NCBI RefSeq assembly: GCF_014490745.1
Contig: NZ_LZEU01000001.1
Coordinates: forward strand, 124,001-188,000
DNA length: 64,000 nucleotides
Direction: 5' to 3'
DNA from: Pseudomonas alcaligenes
Lineage (GTDB): Bacteria > Pseudomonadota > Gammaproteobacteria > Pseudomonadales > Pseudomonadaceae
Program-made: the position numbers and the translations under genes
The notes under the pieces: generated by a model
Seen by the model: the letters and a program-made list of their open reading frames with translations, nothing else
Told to the model about the DNA's origin: nothing
Databases searched by the model: none
Shown here: positions 24,536-33,562 of the stretch, piece after piece
Layout: each line of letters begins with the position of its first letter
How positions within the stretch are numbered: position 1 is the stretch's first letter

Positions 24536-24625
24536 ATGGACTCCAGGTGGTGGTTAGTTGGGCTTTGGGCTAAGTCGCGTAGTGCGAAAGTGTTGGAGCA
24601 AAGTGAGAGGCAGTTGAGAGCATTG

Positions 24626-24880
24626 CTAAACTTCGGCGGAAATGTAACCGGCTTTCAATTTGTGTTTCTTTGCAACTTCTGAGATGTGATCGTTTTGGCC
24701 TATTTCTTGATATAAGTCGGAAAGAATTTTTATTACTGCTTGCACCGCTGCTTCGTATTAATTTACTGAATTTATAAGTGAGTGCTCTGCAAGCGTTTAT
24801 TGAAGATAGTTGATTGCGACATCAATTCGATCAATGGCCTCGTGGATGTGGCCATCGTTGAGTTCGTAGTTGTCAGTCAT
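24626..24880 (-). pseudogene. Small gene with two in-frame ochre codons
   Basis: One minus-strand frame runs 85 codons from ATG (24880) to TAG (24626) with TAA at codons 28 (24797-24799) and 41 (24758-24760). Either side reads as a normal soluble helical protein: it begins MTDNYELNDGHIHEAIDRID and ends KKHKLKAGYISAEV, with no frameshift. Each TAA is one C-to-T change from CAA (Gln). Codon use is A+T-richer than the neighbours. I do not recognise the family. It fills the stretch 24536-24960, which otherwise holds an 8 bp-stem hairpin (CGCTGCGC/GCGCAGCG, 24891-24915) upstream of this start. Confidence 0.7.
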
Positions 24881-24943
24881 TTTACACCGGCGCTGCGCGG
24901 CTTTATTGCGCAGCGTCCTGTAGATTGATGGGTTGGGAAAGCT

Positions 24944-24964
24944 CTAGATATGCGCAATATCTAG
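24944..24964 (-). terminator. Perfect inverted repeat at the end of the orphan gene
   Basis: CTAGATAT-GCGCA-ATATCTAG, an 8 bp perfect stem that includes the TAG stop of the minus-strand gene at 24961. There is no U run. It could be a weak terminator or a protein-binding palindrome. Confidence 0.4.
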
Positions 24965-26223
24965 AAATTCTCGGTGACCTTCCTAAAGAGGCACATCGGC
25001 TGAAACGTCTTGTTTGGCATTGGCTTTACGACAGCAACGAAATTCTTCGTATCCTCTGACTGACTATTTACCCCGATGTAGCTTTCGCCATTGAAGTTGA
25101 AAGGGGAAACGGTCGAATATCGAGCCCGGAAATATACAGATTCCTTTCCTCCTTGCTGCATCCAGAAACCAGCATCATCGCCTTTTTGAGAAAAGATGGG
25201 ACAGTCACGAATTCCATATCGTGTGGCACTCATCTGGCAAGGAATAAGCCAAGAAGCTTCATCCATGGGTGAGGCGGGTACGCTTAGCTTTGTTGCAGAG
25301 CTTCCACGCTCAACAAGAAGCACAGACCCATCCATGTAATTTGATTCAAAGTTTCGGTGAAGAACACGATCAAGCTTTCCATCGTTGTCAAAGTCAAAAA
25401 CACTTTCGCTACTGCCTGCCAACTCCGTGGGTAGCTCGGCTGAAGGACTGCCCCAATCGGGACGACGTAGTTTGATCGCCGCTTGATTTGGATAGGAGCC
25501 GAACGAATAGAAATCTCCTCTTAGCTCTTCAAGTGTGGCCTTACAGACTTCATGCGAGCCTGTCAGAAGCTCAATCGTACCAACGGTCGGAGCTTTCTGA
25601 GTTGAACGGGGGTATTCCAATTCGTCGCGAGGGAAACGCGATATATCTGGAAAATCTACACAGACTGACAGGGGCTGCCTCGATCTGGATTTTGAATTAT
25701 TTTCACTCGTTTCTGGCTCAATAACTCGTTCTGTATGACATTTCTGAACTGATACATTCTGGTAACCAGAGAATTTGAAACTCACGTCAGGATTTTCGCT
25801 TTCTTCCCAGCAGTGCCCCGTAAACCAGATACGGGATGCGATCTTTCTTTTATTCACCCAAACGGAAGCAAAAACCTCAGGATCACCACCGCACATACCG
25901 TAGGGACGGGCCGCTCCTTCCCCGACCTTCGCACGAACTCTATTGCCTGAGGGAAAAATACACTCTGCAATTTCGCCCGGCTTGACAGTATAGGTAGCGC
26001 TTTGTGTTTTCCCCCCTCTTTGAAATTCCTTGATCGAGGCCGGTTCACCAACTCCTATTTTTGTTCCCTCAACTGAGACTGTCTCAAATTGAAATGTCTT
26101 GTAGTCTGAGTAACTGCATTGAATGGTTAGTGAGCGCGTAATGTCGTCATCGAACTCAGCAAAGGAATGTCCGGATGTGCCTAATAGCGCCAATCCAAGA
26201 ACTACGGCTAAAGAGCGCTTCAT
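24961..26223 (-). CDS. Exported hypothetical protein of lower G+C
   Basis: 420 residues, unrecognised. Start MKRSLAVVLGLALLGTSGHS with a Sec signal peptide; an in-frame upstream start at 26253 adds only 10 residues and is less likely. Cysteines are frequent (IQCSYSD, AECIFPSG, YGMCGG, GHCWEE, VQKCH, SVCVD, CKATL, IPCQM, DCPIF), compatible with several disulfides in the periplasm. The segment FDFDNDGKLDRVLHR is FG-GAP/EF-hand-like and may bind calcium. Base composition is clearly below that of the flanking genes, so it is probably acquired DNA. No partner gene is evident. Confidence 0.75.
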   Translation of the reverse strand: MKRSLAVVLGLALLGTSGHSFAEFDDDITRSLTIQCSYSDYKTFQFETVSVEGTKIGVGEPASIKEFQRGGKTQSATYTVKPGEIAECIFPSGNRVRAKVGEGAARPYGMCGGDPEVFASVWVNKRKIASRIWFTGHCWEESENPDVSFKFSGYQNVSVQKCHTERVIEPETSENNSKSRSRQPLSVCVDFPDISRFPRDELEYPRSTQKAPTVGTIELLTGSHEVCKATLEELRGDFYSFGSYPNQAAIKLRRPDWGSPSAELPTELAGSSESVFDFDNDGKLDRVLHRNFESNYMDGSVLLVERGSSATKLSVPASPMDEASWLIPCQMSATRYGIRDCPIFSQKGDDAGFWMQQGGKESVYFRARYSTVSPFNFNGESYIGVNSQSEDTKNFVAVVKPMPNKTFQPMCLFRKVTENF

Positions 26224-26515
26224 TGCGGTTTCACCCTGTTGCTCAACTATCATTAGGCGACATCACTGTCGCATCACACACTGCAAGTGTGTTGGAAAAT
26301 TCCCTGTCGCTAACTAAGTCGCTACGCACTCAAGGCTCTTCGTGGAGATCACGACAAACTGCGCAAGAAAATACGTCCAGCACGACAAGCCCGATGACCT
26401 AGCATCCGCTTGCTCATCCAAGTCTGACGCTACGGTTTTGCCATCCCGCTGTCCATCGGCCACTGAAACATTACCTTGAGTGTGCTGAAACCTGTCGGCT
26501 AGGGCCGGAGCGGAC

Positions 26516-28147
26516 TCAGTCGCCGGGCGGTTGTTCTGCCGGTTTGGCCGGGGCCGCATACCAGTGTTCGCGTGGCACCCACTTGGCATCCTTGGGATCG
26601 CCCAGGTAGTGCGGCGACATGATCTGCACGCCGTACTGGTTGAACACATCCTGGATATTGGCGTGCAGCTGGCTCAGTAGCTCGGCGCGTGGGCGCGGTT
26701 GGGTGGGTAGGGCCAGGGCCACCAGGTGGTACTCCGGATAGAAGTCCGAGAGAGCCGTCTGGAATACCCGTGGTGCGGTCTTGTCGGAGATGCCGGGCGT
26801 GCGCAGGGCGGCTTCTATCAGCATGGCTTCGACCTGGCGCCAGGGGGTGTCATAGCCGATGGTGACCACCGTATCGACGATATAACCCTGGCCCTCCACG
26901 GCCCGCGAGTAGTTCTTGGTCACGCTGCCGGTGATCAGTGAGTTGGGTAGGGTCAGTTCTTCGCCCAGGCCGGTGCGGATGCGCGTATTGAACATGCCGA
27001 CCTCGCTGACCGTGCCCTCGTATTCGCCGATGCGCACGTATTCGCCGGCCCGAAAGGTGTGTGAGTAAGTCAGGATCAGGCCCGCGGCCGCCTGGCCGAC
27101 CACGCTGGAGGCGCCCAGGGAAATCATCAGGCCGACCAGTACCGACAATCCCTTGAATGCCTCGGTGCCGGCGCCCGGCAGGTAGGGGTAGGCCATCGCC
27201 AGGGCGAACAGCCAGATGGCCAGGGCGGTCAGGCGCATGGTGGGCTGCAGGGTTTCCTGGGTCAGCCAGTTGCGCGTCGGGCCGGGGCTGGCCAGGCGTC
27301 GCAGCAGGCTTCTGGAGAAGCTGCTGGCGGCGCGGGCGAGAACAAAGATGATGGCGGCAATCACCAGGCCCGGCACGGCATCGACGGTGTTGTTCAGCAG
27401 ATAGAGTGCAACTTCCTGCAGGTAGCTGTTGAGGTTCTCGCCCCAGGGCCGGGTGTAGGGAAATTGCGACAGGACGAAGCTCAGCCATTCGTAGCTCAGC
27501 AGCAGGATCAGCAGCCAGCGCAAGCCCCAGAACAGACGGGTAATCACCGGGTAGAGCTGACGCGTGTCGATCAGTGGCGTCTGCCCCAGCTTCACGGCCA
27601 GGTTGTGCCGGTGCAGGAGGTGCGGCAGGCGCTCCAGCAGCCGGCGCCTGGCATAGGCGATAGCCGCGAGCAGCAGGGCATACACGCTGGTGGCGATGGC
27701 GCTGAACAGCAGTGCCCTGAGCATCAGCTGCAGGTTGCGTCCTTCGTGGGTTTCGCTGACGACCAGGCGCAAGTTGTCTGCCGCCGCCTGGGCCATGGTC
27801 TGGGCGGATGGATACAGCAGCGGATCGAGGTCTTGCGGGGTGACGAAAAAGGCCCGCTGGTCGCCCAGCAGCACCACATAGCTGTCGTGGATCGGCTCGA
27901 TCCGCACCGCCGGCTCGTCCATATCGGCCAGCACATCGCGGATGACCTGTTCGGCCCGGTGCACCCGCTGCTTGGGGGCTTCGCCGAGCAGGCTGGCGCG
28001 AAACAGCATGATGCTGCGATTGGCGATCTTGAGTTCGACGGCCGGCTGCTCGGCGGTCTGCGCGACCAGGGGGACGGGTTCTGCCAGGCTCAGGCCGGGA
28101 AGGGCGGCGATCCAGCCAAGCAGTACGGCGCAAAGCAGTTTAGCCAT
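26516..28147 (-). CDS. MscS-family mechanosensitive channel
   Basis: 543 residues. Signal peptide (MAKLLCAVLLGWIAALPGLS), a periplasmic region to about 140, then five hydrophobic spans. The MscS pore helix and beta domain is at about 350-460: GLMISLGASSVVGQAAAGLI, AGEYVRIGEYEGTVSEVGMF and LPNSLITGSVTKNYSR. This is the YnaI/MscM-like multi-TM type, which relieves turgor during hypoosmotic shock in the inner membrane. I start at MAKLLC (28147) because the upstream residues interrupt the signal peptide. The 292 bp downstream (26224-26515) show no gene. Confidence 0.9.
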   Translation of the reverse strand: MAKLLCAVLLGWIAALPGLSLAEPVPLVAQTAEQPAVELKIANRSIMLFRASLLGEAPKQRVHRAEQVIRDVLADMDEPAVRIEPIHDSYVVLLGDQRAFFVTPQDLDPLLYPSAQTMAQAAADNLRLVVSETHEGRNLQLMLRALLFSAIATSVYALLLAAIAYARRRLLERLPHLLHRHNLAVKLGQTPLIDTRQLYPVITRLFWGLRWLLILLLSYEWLSFVLSQFPYTRPWGENLNSYLQEVALYLLNNTVDAVPGLVIAAIIFVLARAASSFSRSLLRRLASPGPTRNWLTQETLQPTMRLTALAIWLFALAMAYPYLPGAGTEAFKGLSVLVGLMISLGASSVVGQAAAGLILTYSHTFRAGEYVRIGEYEGTVSEVGMFNTRIRTGLGEELTLPNSLITGSVTKNYSRAVEGQGYIVDTVVTIGYDTPWRQVEAMLIEAALRTPGISDKTAPRVFQTALSDFYPEYHLVALALPTQPRPRAELLSQLHANIQDVFNQYGVQIMSPHYLGDPKDAKWVPREHWYAAPAKPAEQPPGD

Positions 28148-28262
28148 GAGCAACTCCTGTAAGGGCAGCCGCCACGGCTGCCATCCAAGCCAAGGCAAGC
28201 TTATGGCAAGTGTGGCCAGTGTGCCTGGTTGCTGTTGCCGAAGCGGTGCTGCTGGGTGGGCC

Positions 28263-29174
28263 TCATTTGCCGGCGGGCGCCAACTGCTCCTTGCAGTACT
28301 CGACGAACAGCTGCGCCGGTTTGGTCAGCTGGGCGCGCTTGAGCCAGCCGGCGACCAGGGCGGAGCCGGTGACGTTTTCGCTGATGTCGATGCACACCAC
28401 CTTCTTGCCGTCGTAGGTGCATTCCGAATGCGGCTTGGTGACCAGCACCGAGAAGCCGAAGCCCTGGCCGACCATACCGCGCACCATCTCGATGGAGGGC
28501 GAGCCGAAGACGATGTTGGGACTCAGGCCGAGTTCCTCGAACAGGCTGACGAAGTAGGTGCGGCTGGGTTGCACGTCGAGCAGGATCATCGGCTCCAGGG
28601 CCAGGTCGCGCAGCGAGACCTGGGCTTGGCTGGCGAAGCGGTGGCCTTCCGGCAGCAGGGCGTAGGGCCGTTGCGCCGGCATCAGTGGTTCGGTCTCGAT
28701 GGTGCCGTCGAGGTCGTGCTCGTAGAAGATCGCCAGGTCGAAGCGGCCGCCGGTCAGGCCCTGCACCAGCTCCTGCTGTTCGCCGTCGTGCAGGCGGATT
28801 TCCACCCCCGGATAGCGTTCGCGGAAACCGGCGATCAGGCGCGGCAGGTACAGCGGGGCGACGGTCTCGAAGCAGCCGATGTCGATCTGTCCGGATACCA
28901 CGTCGTTGTCGGCCAGGGCGTTCTGCTCGAACTCCCGGGACATGCGCAGCAGCTCCTGGGCCTTGCGGTAGAAGCGCGCGCCGCTGGGGGTCAGCGATAC
29001 GCCCTGGGCGTGGTGGCGGATGAACAGCTGCACGCCGAAGCTTTCTTCCAGGCCCTTGATCGCCGTGGAGATCGACGGCTGGGCGATGTACAGCTTGCGC
29101 GACGCCTCGGCGACACTGCCGCATTCCACGGTGGTGACGAAGTACTTCAACTGACGCAGGGTATAGGAAGCCAC
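28263..29174 (-). CDS. LysR-type transcriptional regulator
   Basis: 303 residues: N-terminal winged HTH (about 4-63, LRQLKYFVTTVECGSVAEAS and PSISTAIKGLEESFGVQLF) and a C-terminal effector domain from about residue 92. It is divergent from the C-N hydrolase gene with a 202 bp intergenic region, the usual arrangement for a LysR regulator and its target. An 11-mer ATATTTTTCCT is present in the target promoter and again before the aldehyde dehydrogenase gene. Candidate regulator of the 29377-38131 catabolic genes. Confidence 0.9.
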   Translation of the reverse strand: MASYTLRQLKYFVTTVECGSVAEASRKLYIAQPSISTAIKGLEESFGVQLFIRHHAQGVSLTPSGARFYRKAQELLRMSREFEQNALADNDVVSGQIDIGCFETVAPLYLPRLIAGFRERYPGVEIRLHDGEQQELVQGLTGGRFDLAIFYEHDLDGTIETEPLMPAQRPYALLPEGHRFASQAQVSLRDLALEPMILLDVQPSRTYFVSLFEELGLSPNIVFGSPSIEMVRGMVGQGFGFSVLVTKPHSECTYDGKKVVCIDISENVTGSALVAGWLKRAQLTKPAQLFVEYCKEQLAPAGK

Positions 29175-29266
29175 AACAAACCTCGGTAGATCCGCTTGCG
29201 CTCACCATAGCGCGTTCAGGGCCGGTAGGCGGCAGGTGCTGGTGAGCATTTTGTTCGGCAGCGACG

Positions 29267-29277
29267 ATATTTTTCCT
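29267..29277 (+). promoter_or_regulatory. Shared promoter motif ATATTTTTCCT (copy 1)
   Basis: An A+T-rich 11-mer in a G+C-rich intergenic region, 100 bp before the C-N hydrolase start. The identical 11-mer occurs 63 bp before the aldehyde dehydrogenase (30487-30497), and TTTTTCCT occurs 110 bp before the monooxygenase (18903-18910). Candidate LysR site or -10 element. Confidence 0.45.
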
Positions 29278-29376
29278 GCTGCCGGCTCCTGTTCCGCCGG
29301 CCGGCGGGGAGCGATAGTTGCTTGCAAGAGCCGTACACGAAATCCTGACAGCTCAAACAGGTAATAAGGAGCTCAT

Positions 29377-30177
29377 ATGCGCTTGGCCCTTTGGCAAACC
29401 CAAGGCTTTCCCGGCGATGTCGCCGCCAACCTCGCCGCTATCGATGGCCAGCTGCGCGCCGCGGCTGCGGCCGGGGCGCAGCTGTTGCTGTGTCCGGAGC
29501 TGTGGCTGGGCGGCTACAACGTGCCGGCGCAGATGGCGGAGCTGGCCGAGGCGGCTGACGGCCCGGCGGCGCAGCAGCTCGCCGAACTGTGCCGCCGGCA
29601 TGGCGTGGCGCTGTGCTACGGCTATGCGGAGCGCCACCCGCAGGGCGGCAAGCCGTACAACTCGGCGCAGCTGATCGACGTCGCCGGCCAGCGCCTGGCC
29701 AACTACCGCAAGACCCATCTGTTCGGGCCCATGGAGCAGGCGGTGTTCACTCCTGGCGAGCAGCTCGATGCGCCGTTCGAGTTCGCCGGCTGGCGGGTCG
29801 GCCTGCTGATCTGCTTCGACGTCGAGTTCCCGGAAAACGTGCGTCACCACGCCCTGGCCGGTGCCGAACTGGTGCTGGTGCCGACCGCGCTGACTCCGGA
29901 ATACCGCGCGGTGCCGGAGCTGATCGTGCCGACCCGGGCGGTGGAGAGCCAGCTGTTCGTCGCCTACTGCAACCACAGCGGGATCGAGAACGGCCTGGCG
30001 TTTCTCGGCGGCTCCTGCGTGGCCGCGCCCGATGGTCAGCGCCTGGGCGCCCTGGCCGGTGGCGAGGGGCTGTTGCTGGTCGATCTCGACCGCAGCCAGC
30101 GTGGCGAATGGCAGGCGACTTTCCCCTATATGGCCGAGCGCCGCGCCGAGTTGTACGGCGCTTTGACCCGCCGCTGA
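29377..30177 (+). CDS. Carbon-nitrogen hydrolase (nitrilase superfamily)
   Basis: 266 residues with the complete nitrilase-superfamily triad Glu41 (LLLCPELWLGGYN), Lys112 (YRKTHLFG) and Cys146 (GLLICFDVEFPE). Length and motif spacing fit amidases and N-carbamoyl hydrolases (omega-amidase, AguB, NLP1-like) rather than true nitrilases. A clear AAGGAG ribosome site precedes ATG. Under divergent LysR control and followed by an aldehyde dehydrogenase, aminotransferase and importer, it probably hydrolyses an amide or carbamoyl amine made in the same pathway. Confidence 0.88.
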   Translation: MRLALWQTQGFPGDVAANLAAIDGQLRAAAAAGAQLLLCPELWLGGYNVPAQMAELAEAADGPAAQQLAELCRRHGVALCYGYAERHPQGGKPYNSAQLIDVAGQRLANYRKTHLFGPMEQAVFTPGEQLDAPFEFAGWRVGLLICFDVEFPENVRHHALAGAELVLVPTALTPEYRAVPELIVPTRAVESQLFVAYCNHSGIENGLAFLGGSCVAAPDGQRLGALAGGEGLLLVDLDRSQRGEWQATFPYMAERRAELYGALTRR

Positions 30178-30559
30178 GGGTGGTGCGCAAGGCGGCGCCG
30201 GGAGCGTTTTTCCACACTCCTAGCGCGCCGAAATAGTGCGCTCGACAGGTCGATTTCACCCGCTTCCGGCCGCTCGCTGACGCGCCCTCGCAAGCGCCCG
30301 GCGAGCGCTCTGGATGGCGCCTGCCCAGTCCCGGCGCGGCCTGCGTCGGAGTGCCCGGCGTAGCTGTGGACGCTGGGTCGACGGTGGCTGGCTGGCCCCG
30401 GCGCAAGCCTGCCCAACAAGCTGGCGTGCTGCCCTGTGCTGGTGCGGCGCAAGGCAGCTTTTTCGTATGTCCCGAAGACATTTTTAATATTTTTCCTATC
30501 CCCCGGTTTCGGCCACCATCGGTTCGCAACAGCAATCCAATTGCGAGAAGGGGATAGCG
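30178..30559 (+). other. Intergenic region before the aldehyde dehydrogenase
   Basis: A 382 bp gene-free stretch. The only notable signal is the A+T-rich patch 30479-30500 (ATTTTTAATATTTTTCCT) holding the second copy of the 11-mer at 30487-30497; TAATAT could serve as a -10. The remainder is G+C-rich without clear repeats. I conclude that a second promoter of the LysR-flanked cluster lies here. Confidence 0.5.
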
Positions 30560-32050
30560 GTGTACGAGCTCAGTGACTGGCAACGACGTGCCGAACAGCA
30601 GCGCTTCATCGACCGGGCCATCATCAATGGTCGCCAGGTCGGCGCCGAGTCGGGCGCGACCTTCGCTTCGCGCAACCCGGCCACCGGCGCACTGCTGGCC
30701 AATGTCGCCGCCTGCGGTGCAGCCGATGTGGAGCTGGCGGTGCAGGCCGCACGGCAATCCTTCGAGGCCGGCAGCTGGTCGCGCTGCGCCCCGGGCGAAC
30801 GCAAGGCCGTGCTGCTCAAACTGGCCGAGCTGATCCTGGCCAACCGCGACGAACTGGCCCTGCTCGATTCGCTGAACATGGGCAAGCCGGTGATGGACGC
30901 CTGGAACATCGACGTGCCGGGCGCCGCCGGGGTGTTCCGCTGGTATGCCGAAAGCCTCGACAAGCTGTACGACGAAGTGGCGCCGAGCGCGCCCAACGTG
31001 CTCGCCACCATCACCCGCGAAGCGCTGGGCGTGGTCGCCGCCGTGGTGCCGTGGAACTTCCCGCTGGACATGGCCGCCTGGAAGCTCGCCCCGGCCCTGG
31101 CCGCCGGCAACTCGGTGATTCTCAAACCGGCCGAGCAGTCGCCGTTCTCCGCTCTGCGCCTGGCCGAACTGGCCCTGGAAGCCGGCATCCCGGCCGGGGT
31201 GTTCAACGTGGTGCCGGGCCTCGGCGAGGAAGCCGGCAAGGCTCTCGGCCTGCACATGGACGTGGACTGCCTGGCCTTCACCGGCTCCACCGAAGTGGGC
31301 AAGTACTTCATGGCCTACTCGGCCCAGTCCAACCTCAAGCAGGTGTGGCTGGAGTGCGGCGGCAAGAGCGCCAACCTGGTGTTCGCCGACTGCCAGGATC
31401 TCGACCTGGCCGCGGAGAAGGCGGCCTTCGGCATCTTCTTCAACCAGGGCGAAGTGTGTTCGGCCAACTCGCGCCTGCTGGTCGAGCGCAGCATCCACGA
31501 TGAATTCGTCGAGCGTCTGGTGGCCAAGGCCCGCGCCTGGCTGCCGGGCGACCCGCTGAACCCGGCCAGTGGCGCCGGCGCCATAGTCGAGGAGCGGCAG
31601 ACCGCACGGGTGCTGGAGTTCATCCGCAGCGCCCAGGGCGAAGGCGCCCAGCTGGTCTGCGGCGGCCGTCAGCTCAGCTACAACGGCTCCAGCAACTTCA
31701 TCGAGCCGACCATCTTCACCGGCGTGCGCCCGGACATGCGCCTGGCCCGCGAAGAGGTGTTCGGCCCGGTGCTGGCGGTCATGCCGTTCGACAGCGAAGA
31801 AGAGGCCGTGCGCCTGGCCAACGACAGCATCTACGGCCTGGCCGCCTCGGTGTGGAGCGACGACCTCAATCGCGCCCACCGCGTGGCGCGCGCCCTCAAG
31901 GCCGGCACCGTGTCGGTGAATACGGTGGACGCTCTCGACGTCAGCGTCCCTTTCGGCGGCGGCAAGCAGTCCGGCTTCGGCCGCGACCTGTCGCTGCACT
32001 CGTTCGACAAATACACCCAGTTGAAAACGACCTGGTTCCAACTCCGTTGA
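30560..32050 (+). CDS. NAD-dependent aldehyde dehydrogenase, PuuC/KauB type
   Basis: 496 residues, GTG start after GAAGGGG. Catalytic Cys300 (NQGEVCSANS) and general base Glu265 (VWLECGGKS), NAD site FTGSTEVGK and PWNFPL. The N-terminus (YELSDWQRRAEQQRF) and the C-terminus (SLHSFDKYTQLKTTW) place it with gamma-glutamyl-aminobutyraldehyde/4-guanidinobutyraldehyde dehydrogenases (PuuC, KauB), cytosolic enzymes of polyamine and arginine-derivative breakdown. Likely substrate: an omega-amino or guanidino aldehyde formed by the next gene's transaminase or by the GMC oxidoreductase. Confidence 0.9.
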   Translation: MYELSDWQRRAEQQRFIDRAIINGRQVGAESGATFASRNPATGALLANVAACGAADVELAVQAARQSFEAGSWSRCAPGERKAVLLKLAELILANRDELALLDSLNMGKPVMDAWNIDVPGAAGVFRWYAESLDKLYDEVAPSAPNVLATITREALGVVAAVVPWNFPLDMAAWKLAPALAAGNSVILKPAEQSPFSALRLAELALEAGIPAGVFNVVPGLGEEAGKALGLHMDVDCLAFTGSTEVGKYFMAYSAQSNLKQVWLECGGKSANLVFADCQDLDLAAEKAAFGIFFNQGEVCSANSRLLVERSIHDEFVERLVAKARAWLPGDPLNPASGAGAIVEERQTARVLEFIRSAQGEGAQLVCGGRQLSYNGSSNFIEPTIFTGVRPDMRLAREEVFGPVLAVMPFDSEEEAVRLANDSIYGLAASVWSDDLNRAHRVARALKAGTVSVNTVDALDVSVPFGGGKQSGFGRDLSLHSFDKYTQLKTTWFQLR

Positions 32051-32081
32051 GTTGCGTACCGGCATGCCAGGAGCCCTTGCG

Positions 32082-33464
32082 ATGACTGCCCAGATCAACC
32101 CGACCCGTTCCACCCAGGATTACCAGGCGCTGGATGCGGCCCACCACATTCACGCCTTCCTCGATCAGAAAGCGCTCAACGAGAAAGGTGCGCTGGTGAT
32201 CGCCAAGGGTCAGGGCCTGCACCTGTGGGACACCGACGGCAAGCGCTACCTGGACGGCATGTCCGGCCTGTGGTGCACCGCGCTCGGTTACGGCCGCGAA
32301 GACCTCAACGCCGCCGCTACCCGCCAGCTGGCCGAGCTGCCGTATTACAACCTGTTCTTCCACACCACTCACCCGCGGGTGATCGAGCTGTCCGAGCTGC
32401 TGTTCAGCCTGCTGCCGGCCCACTACAGCCACGCGATCTACACCAACTCCGGCTCCGAGGCCAACGAGGTGCTGATCCGCAGCGTGCGCCGTTACTGGCA
32501 GATCCTCGGCCAGCCGCAGAAGAAGATCATGATCGGCCGCTGGAACGGTTACCACGGCTCCACCCTGGGCAGCACTGCGCTGGGCGGCATGGGCTTCATG
32601 CACGAGATGGGCGGCATGCTGCCGGACTTCGCCCACATCGGTGAGCCGTACTACTTCGCCGAGGGCGGCGACCTGAGCGAAGAAGCCTTCGGCCTCAAGG
32701 CGGCCCGCGAGCTGGAAGCCAAGATCCTCGAACTGGGCGCCGAGAACGTCGCCGCCTTCGTTGCCGAACCCTTCCAGGGCGCCGGCGGCATGATCTTCCC
32801 GCCGGCCAGCTACTGGGCCGAGATCCAGCGCATCTGCCGTCAGTACGATGTGCTGCTGTGCGCCGACGAAGTGATCGGCGGCTTCGGCCGTACCGGCGAG
32901 TGGTTCGCCCATGAGCACTTCGGCTTCCAGCCGGACACCCTGACCATCGCCAAGGGCCTCACCTCCGGCTACATCCCCATGGGTGGCCTGGTGTTCTCCA
33001 AGCGCATGGCCGAGGTGCTGGTCGACCGCGGCGGCGTGTTCGCCCACGGCCTGACCTACTCCGGCCACCCGGTGGCGGCGGCGGTGGCCATCGCCAACCT
33101 CAAGGCGCTGCGCGACGAAGGCATCGTCAGCCGAGTGAAGAACGACACCGGCCCGTACCTGCAGAAGCTGCTGCGCGAGACCTTCGCCAACCACCCGCTG
33201 ATCGGTGACGTGCAGGGCGCGGGCATGGTCGCCGCGCTGCAGTTCGCCGAGGACAAGGCCAGCCGCAAGCGCTTCGCCAACGAGAACGACATCGCCTGGC
33301 ACTGCCGCACCGTCGGCTTCGACGAAGGCCTGATCATCCGCTCCACCCTGGGCCGCATGATCATGGCCCCGGCACTGGTGGCGACCCACGCCGAGCTTGA
33401 CGAGCTGGTGGAGAAAACCAAGCGCGCGGTGGATCGCACCGGCCGCGAGCTCAAGCTGCTCTAG
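32082..33464 (+). CDS. Class III aminotransferase (SpuC / omega-amino acid:pyruvate type)
   Basis: 460 residues. PLP lysine Lys291 (LTIAKGLTSGYIPMGG), Asp262 (CADEVIGGFGR) and the GSEAN phosphate site (YTNSGSEANEV). The opening QALDAAHHIHAFLDQKAL and the block MSGLWCTALGYGRED are those of putrescine/diamine and omega-amino acid transaminases. Start chosen at 32082 (AGGAG upstream) over ATG 32064. Thirty-one bp after the aldehyde dehydrogenase, so one transcript: amine to aldehyde to acid. Confidence 0.9.
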   Translation: MTAQINPTRSTQDYQALDAAHHIHAFLDQKALNEKGALVIAKGQGLHLWDTDGKRYLDGMSGLWCTALGYGREDLNAAATRQLAELPYYNLFFHTTHPRVIELSELLFSLLPAHYSHAIYTNSGSEANEVLIRSVRRYWQILGQPQKKIMIGRWNGYHGSTLGSTALGGMGFMHEMGGMLPDFAHIGEPYYFAEGGDLSEEAFGLKAARELEAKILELGAENVAAFVAEPFQGAGGMIFPPASYWAEIQRICRQYDVLLCADEVIGGFGRTGEWFAHEHFGFQPDTLTIAKGLTSGYIPMGGLVFSKRMAEVLVDRGGVFAHGLTYSGHPVAAAVAIANLKALRDEGIVSRVKNDTGPYLQKLLRETFANHPLIGDVQGAGMVAALQFAEDKASRKRFANENDIAWHCRTVGFDEGLIIRSTLGRMIMAPALVATHAELDELVEKTKRAVDRTGRELKLL

Positions 33465-33476
33465 ACCGCGCACCGC

Positions 33477-33562
33477 CCTCTGCCGGTTGCGGCAGAGGAG
33501 CGTTTCACCCCAGGCCCCGCAGAGGGCCCTGTAATGCAGAGCCGCCGGCCAGGTGCCGGCGG
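33477..33562 (+). promoter_or_regulatory. Structured leader RNA before the second ABC importer (candidate riboswitch)
   Basis: Immediately after the aminotransferase stop, CCTCTGCCG/CGGCAGAGG (33477-33498) forms a 9 bp hairpin. The same CTCTGC (33478-33483) can instead pair with GCAGAG at 33536-33541, enclosing GTTTCACCCCAGG and CCCTGTAATGCAG. AGGCCC/GGGCC(C)T forms an inner helix, and CCGCCGGC/GCCGGCGG (33542-33562) a third. Mutually exclusive pairings upstream of an NMT1-type binding protein are what one expects of a riboswitch. NMT1 (xanthine-I) RNAs precede such genes, and the internal loop looks similar to my memory of them, but I cannot verify this. A simple attenuator or terminator remains possible. 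Confidence 0.45.

Noticed and set aside
29747-32113. A 788-codon minus-strand frame across the C-N hydrolase and aldehyde dehydrogenase.
   Set aside because: Antisense of two genes with complete catalytic motifs; low-complexity translation.
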